Shown one piece after another: positions 61,102-64,000 of a stretch of 64,000 nucleotides of DNA (position 1 is the stretch's first letter; every line of letters begins with the position of its first letter). The DNA lies in the NCBI RefSeq assembly GCF_042655485.1, contig NZ_JBHSMC010000027.1:110245-174244 (forward strand). Direction: 5' to 3'. The notes beneath the pieces were generated by a model that was given only the letters and a program-made list of their open reading frames with translations, was not told the origin of the DNA and made no database searches. This DNA comes from Lederbergia graminis (lineage in GTDB: Bacteria; Bacillota; Bacilli; Bacillales; Bacillaceae_C). The translations under genes were made by a program, and so were the position numbers.

Positions 61102-62487
61102 TTAGTTTTCTAAAGCAGCTACTGCTTCTTCATATTTTGCATTTGCAAGATCATTAAGCTGTGTTGCGTAATCCTCTATTTTCAACTCGCCCTTTATGAT
61201 AGCATCAAGTAACTGCCCAATAGTAGCATTTTCATGTTCGCCAACTTTTACGCCAGTTGGAGCATGCCATCTTGATTGTGCATAACCTGGAACTGTTTTA
61301 ACAGGCTCTAGAATTGCCTCATCTAATCTCTCATATGCCTTTTGAATACCAGGTACTGGAGCTTGTGCAAAATATTCGTCTAAAATTTCTTGATCAGTAT
61401 TAACTGGTAATGTGTTTACGACTTTACCATTCTCAGCTGCAAGTTCCATACGCTTCATAAATCCTTCTTTACCAAAGGACATATACTTAGCAAAGATAAA
61501 TGCTTCTTCTGCATGCTTAGTTGTTTGTGAAATTCCAAGTAAGTCATTTGTAATTACAATCTTACCTCCTGGAATTCCGATAAAGTCAAATTCAAAGCTT
61601 GAATTTTCAACTAAACTACTTACTGCCCAAGAACCATCCCATTTAATACCAATGTCACCTTCAAACCAAACTTGGTTGCCATCTTCACCTTTAAAGTTTG
61701 CTTTTTGTTCATCTGTTAAATTATCATAGGAATAGCCATTTGTTACTACTTCATTTGCAAATTTTACACCTGCAATGTATTCTGAACTATTTAATTCATA
61801 CTTACCATCTGTGTATGTGTACCAACCCGAATCTGGATTTGCAGCAGCAGGATACCAGTCAGCAATAGATCCAGCATTTTGAAGTCCAATTACTCCTGCT
61901 TGAACATTTGTAATATCTTTTACTGCAGCTTCAAATTCTTCCACTGTAGAATCCATTGTTGGATAATCTAAGTTTGCTTCATTATAAAGGTCTTTGTTAA
62001 CAAAATATCCAAGGAAATGCTGTGCAAAAGGTAAAGCTACAATTTGCTTATTATATTCTGTTGACTGACGTACAACTTGAGGTACATTACCAAAATCAGT
62101 ATCATTTTCTGCCATTACCGTAACATCTAACACCCAATCATTTGATAGTGCTAGTGGAAGGTCAGGAACAGCAAAAACGTCCGGCATATTATTTGCACTT
62201 GCTGCCGCAGCTAATTGTTCATTCCAGTTTCCGGAAATCTCATAAAGTTCAACTTTAATATGCGGATAGTCTCTTTGGAATTGTTCTAACATAAGGCGTT
62301 CTAAGTTCATTTCTTCTTCTGTTCCAAGATTCCAGTGTGCATATGAAATTGTCACTTCTTCTTTCTTGTCGTTGGAATCTCCTTTTTTGTTACCGCTGTC
62401 ATTTTTACCTGACGATTCAGAGCCAGAGCAAGCCGCTAAAACGAAAATAAGTACCGAAATAGCTAATAATGAAAATACCTTTTTCAT
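61102..62487 (-). CDS. Sugar ABC transporter substrate-binding lipoprotein, copy 2
   Basis: A 461-residue family-1 solute-binding lipoprotein with signal MKKVFSLLAISVLIFVLAAC and a lipidated cysteine at about 20. It is a close paralogue of copy 1 along its whole length; NNMPDVFA, GDIGIKWDGSWAV and QEILDEYFAQAPVPGI are nearly unchanged. GGGGATGA lies upstream of the ATG. Its promoter has the same operator and cre layout as copy 1, so gene and promoter were duplicated together. It probably has related but distinct sugar specificity. Confidence 0.9.
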   Translation of the reverse strand: MKKVFSLLAISVLIFVLAACSGSESSGKNDSGNKKGDSNDKKEEVTISYAHWNLGTEEEMNLERLMLEQFQRDYPHIKVELYEISGNWNEQLAAAASANNMPDVFAVPDLPLALSNDWVLDVTVMAENDTDFGNVPQVVRQSTEYNKQIVALPFAQHFLGYFVNKDLYNEANLDYPTMDSTVEEFEAAVKDITNVQAGVIGLQNAGSIADWYPAAANPDSGWYTYTDGKYELNSSEYIAGVKFANEVVTNGYSYDNLTDEQKANFKGEDGNQVWFEGDIGIKWDGSWAVSSLVENSSFEFDFIGIPGGKIVITNDLLGISQTTKHAEEAFIFAKYMSFGKEGFMKRMELAAENGKVVNTLPVNTDQEILDEYFAQAPVPGIQKAYERLDEAILEPVKTVPGYAQSRWHAPTGVKVGEHENATIGQLLDAIIKGELKIEDYATQLNDLANAKYEEAVAALEN

Positions 62488-62582
62488 GAAATATCATCCC
62501 CTATTTTTATAATTTTACTAGAATAAAACACCTTATAGTTCCCCCATTTAAGTCTGCAATATCCCTCCTGTTGCTCTAGCTC

Positions 62583-62592
62583 GAAACGTTTC
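62583..62592. promoter_or_regulatory. LacI-type operator, downstream copy at binding-protein 2 promoter
   Basis: GAAACGTTTC within the palindrome TCGAAACGTTTCGA (62581-62594), 55 bp centre to centre from the copy at 62638. Confidence 0.75.
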
Positions 62593-62637
62593 GAAATAGT
62601 CTAAAAAAAATAATACTTTAGTTCCTTGATATTTATT

Positions 62638-62685
62638 GAAACGTTTCTATGAATCTATTATAGCACTTTCAGTAATCGCTTTCAA
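62638..62685 (-). promoter_or_regulatory. Promoter, operator and cre-like site of binding-protein 2
   Basis: On the minus strand TTGAAA (62680-62685), 17 bp, TATAAT (62657-62662). GAAACGTTTC (62638-62647) lies at the start of transcription. TGAAAGCGATTACT (62671-62684, minus strand) overlaps the -35 and matches cre except for its last base. The region is shared with the divergent GH172 gene. Confidence 0.8.
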
Positions 62686-62776
62686 TATATTTTTTCAAAA
62701 AAAAAGATTTTACTGAATAGCAATAGTAGATGCTGTATACTTTAATAAAAGTTGCATTAAGTGAAGGAGGATCATT

Positions 62777-63886
62777 GTGTTATTCCAATTAAAAGACATC
62801 CAAAGCAGAGCGGCTACTTCCGAAAATACGCAAGCAGAAAAAGGCGCTGGTGGAAAAACAAATAACGGAAGAAAAGGTTCGCCTTGTATTGAAAATTTTA
62901 AAGCAGGGGAAACTCATATTTTACTAGATACAGAAGGCCCTGGGATGGTTCGCCATATTTGGTGTACGCTCACCCCAGGAAATATATTCTATATGCGTAA
63001 TGTCATCATTCGTATGTATTGGGATAATCAAGAACATCCCAGTGTAGAAGTTCCAATTGGTGATTTTTTTGGAATTGCCCATGGTCGTCAAAAAAATATG
63101 GTAACAGAATATGTTAGTATGCAAGATGGCAAAGGGTTTAATTGCTGGATTCCAATGCCCTTTAAAACAAATGCTCGCATTACAGTAGAAAATGACGGGG
63201 ATGAAGATATTCCTTTATTCTTTTACCAAATAGATTTTACTTTAGGGGACAAATATGATGAAAATACTGGCTATTTCCATGCTCAATTCAGAAGATCCAA
63301 CCCATGTCCTATGCATGAAGACTATACTATACTGGATGGTGTGAAGGGAAAAGGAGTTTATCTTGGAACGGTGCTTGGAATCCGCTCCCTATTTAATGAT
63401 GCATGGTGGGGAGAAGGAGAAGTAAAGTTTTTCCTAGATGGGGATTCAACGTATCCAACTATTTGTGGTACAGGTGCAGAAGATTACATGGGTTCTGCCT
63501 GGGGATTAGATGAAATAATTACGCCATTTCAAGGTGCACCACTCGTCGATAAAGAAAATGGCCTCTATTCTATCTATCGTTTCCATATTAAAGATCCCAT
63601 CTATTTCCAAGAGGATATTAAAGTAACTGTTCAGCAAATTGGTTATGGCCTGAATGAACCAGCCATTAAGCATTATGGAAAGGACTTTGTAAACTACCGA
63701 GCAATGGGAACACCTGAAGGAAGTAATGTAAGCTACTTTGAAAGAAGTGATGATTATTGCAGCACCGCATATTGGTACCAAACCATTCCGAGTATGCGAT
63801 TTCCTACTCTACCAAATCGAGAACAACGTAGTGCTGATTTATTAGAAAAAAACGTACAGGACAAAGTGAAACGCTCTGATATCTGA
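62777..63886 (+). CDS. DUF2961 / GH172-family protein
   Basis: A 369-residue cytosolic protein without signal peptide. Early GPGMVRHIWCTLTP, middle WWGEGEVKFFLDGDSTYPTI (about 209-228) and GTGAEDYMGSAWG (about 231-243, with a candidate catalytic Glu235) are clear DUF2961 hallmarks. The family, now GH172, forms beta-jelly-roll oligomers; known members act on fructofuranose or arabinofuranose linkages. The start is GTG at 62777 behind AAGGAGG. It is divergent from binding-protein 2 and shares its operator region. Its part in a beta-glucan locus is unclear. Confidence 0.88.
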   Translation: MLFQLKDIQSRAATSENTQAEKGAGGKTNNGRKGSPCIENFKAGETHILLDTEGPGMVRHIWCTLTPGNIFYMRNVIIRMYWDNQEHPSVEVPIGDFFGIAHGRQKNMVTEYVSMQDGKGFNCWIPMPFKTNARITVENDGDEDIPLFFYQIDFTLGDKYDENTGYFHAQFRRSNPCPMHEDYTILDGVKGKGVYLGTVLGIRSLFNDAWWGEGEVKFFLDGDSTYPTICGTGAEDYMGSAWGLDEIITPFQGAPLVDKENGLYSIYRFHIKDPIYFQEDIKVTVQQIGYGLNEPAIKHYGKDFVNYRAMGTPEGSNVSYFERSDDYCSTAYWYQTIPSMRFPTLPNREQRSADLLEKNVQDKVKRSDI

Positions 63887-63910
63887 TTTTCATTAAAACA
63901 TACTAAGATT

Positions 63911-63953
63911 AGTGGGTAAGGTCATCGACGGATGATTTTGCCCACTATTTTTC
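63911..63953 (+). terminator. Terminator after the GH172 gene
   Basis: AGTGGGTAAGGTCATC (63911-63926) pairs with GATGATTTTGCCCACT (63931-63946) with small mismatches, then ATTTTTC. Nothing is recognisable from 63954 to the window end. Confidence 0.88.
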
Positions 63954-64000
63954 ATTTTAGAGTTATAGTGAGAAGTGAAAGAAAGCTCGACCAGCCTCTG

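Overview
The window looks like a stretch of chromosome from a low-GC, Gram-positive spore-former of the family Bacillaceae. Reasons are the AT-rich sequence, strong AGGAGG-type ribosome sites with frequent TTG/GTG starts, many rho-independent terminators, and family members typical of Bacillus relatives: YwbE, SE1832, YlbL-like protease, CatE/YodB-like pair, DesKR, S-box (SAM-I) and PyrR leaders, PerR, BirA and cre-like sites, and GC-rich intergenic repeats of the CGCTTTCCGCGGGC type. I cannot name the genus. No rRNA, tRNA, phage, IS transposase or CRISPR array is visible.

Layout. 1-6.3 kb: the end of an unknown gene, an FtsX-type ABC transporter and a two-component system that probably controls it. 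6.4-10.5 kb: a small stress membrane protein, a ClpN-GNAT fusion, and a DesKR-like operon headed by a DUF418 protein. 10.7-26.2 kb: housekeeping and accessory genes on both strands (HAD phosphatase, YjiH, RecQ, a two-P-loop ATPase, MFS exporters, quinone reductase, BrkB-like protein, LD-carboxypeptidase, AAA ATPase, YwbE, DUF1646, YlbL-like protease). 26-31.8 kb: an orphan PurC paralogue, a GltC-like regulator divergent from NADP-glutamate dehydrogenase, cold-shock protein, BioY under a BirA operator, and two intergenic arrays with 51/52-bp periods. 31.9-37.8 kb: an ECF sigma/anti-sigma operon with two paralogous unknown membrane proteins, a SAM-riboswitch-controlled flavin reductase/monooxygenase pair, and a 12-copy 52-bp array. 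37.8-50.6 kb: lactonase, CatE-like dioxygenase with its HxlR regulator, peptidase T, a GC-rich MITE-like element with terminal inverted repeats and a 9-bp target duplication, lipoprotein, uracil permease with PyrR attenuator, catalase with PerR box, gnd-gntK, and a threonine-synthase-like enzyme.

50.6-64 kb is the most coherent system: a Gfo/Idh/MocA oxidoreductase, a GH3 beta-glucosidase, a GH94-type phosphorylase resembling 1,2-beta-oligoglucan phosphorylase, a LacI repressor, two sugar-binding lipoproteins plus a 3' remnant of a third, and a DUF2961/GH172 protein. Three promoters here carry the same pair of GAAACGTTTC operators and a cre-like site, so the genes look like one regulon. The gene set matches the sophoro-oligosaccharide (beta-1,2-glucan) loci known in Listeria, with GH172 and the oxidoreductase as additions. 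No ABC permease genes are visible, so they must lie to the right of the window or elsewhere.

All family calls come from reading the translated sequence without database searches. Residue positions are approximate.
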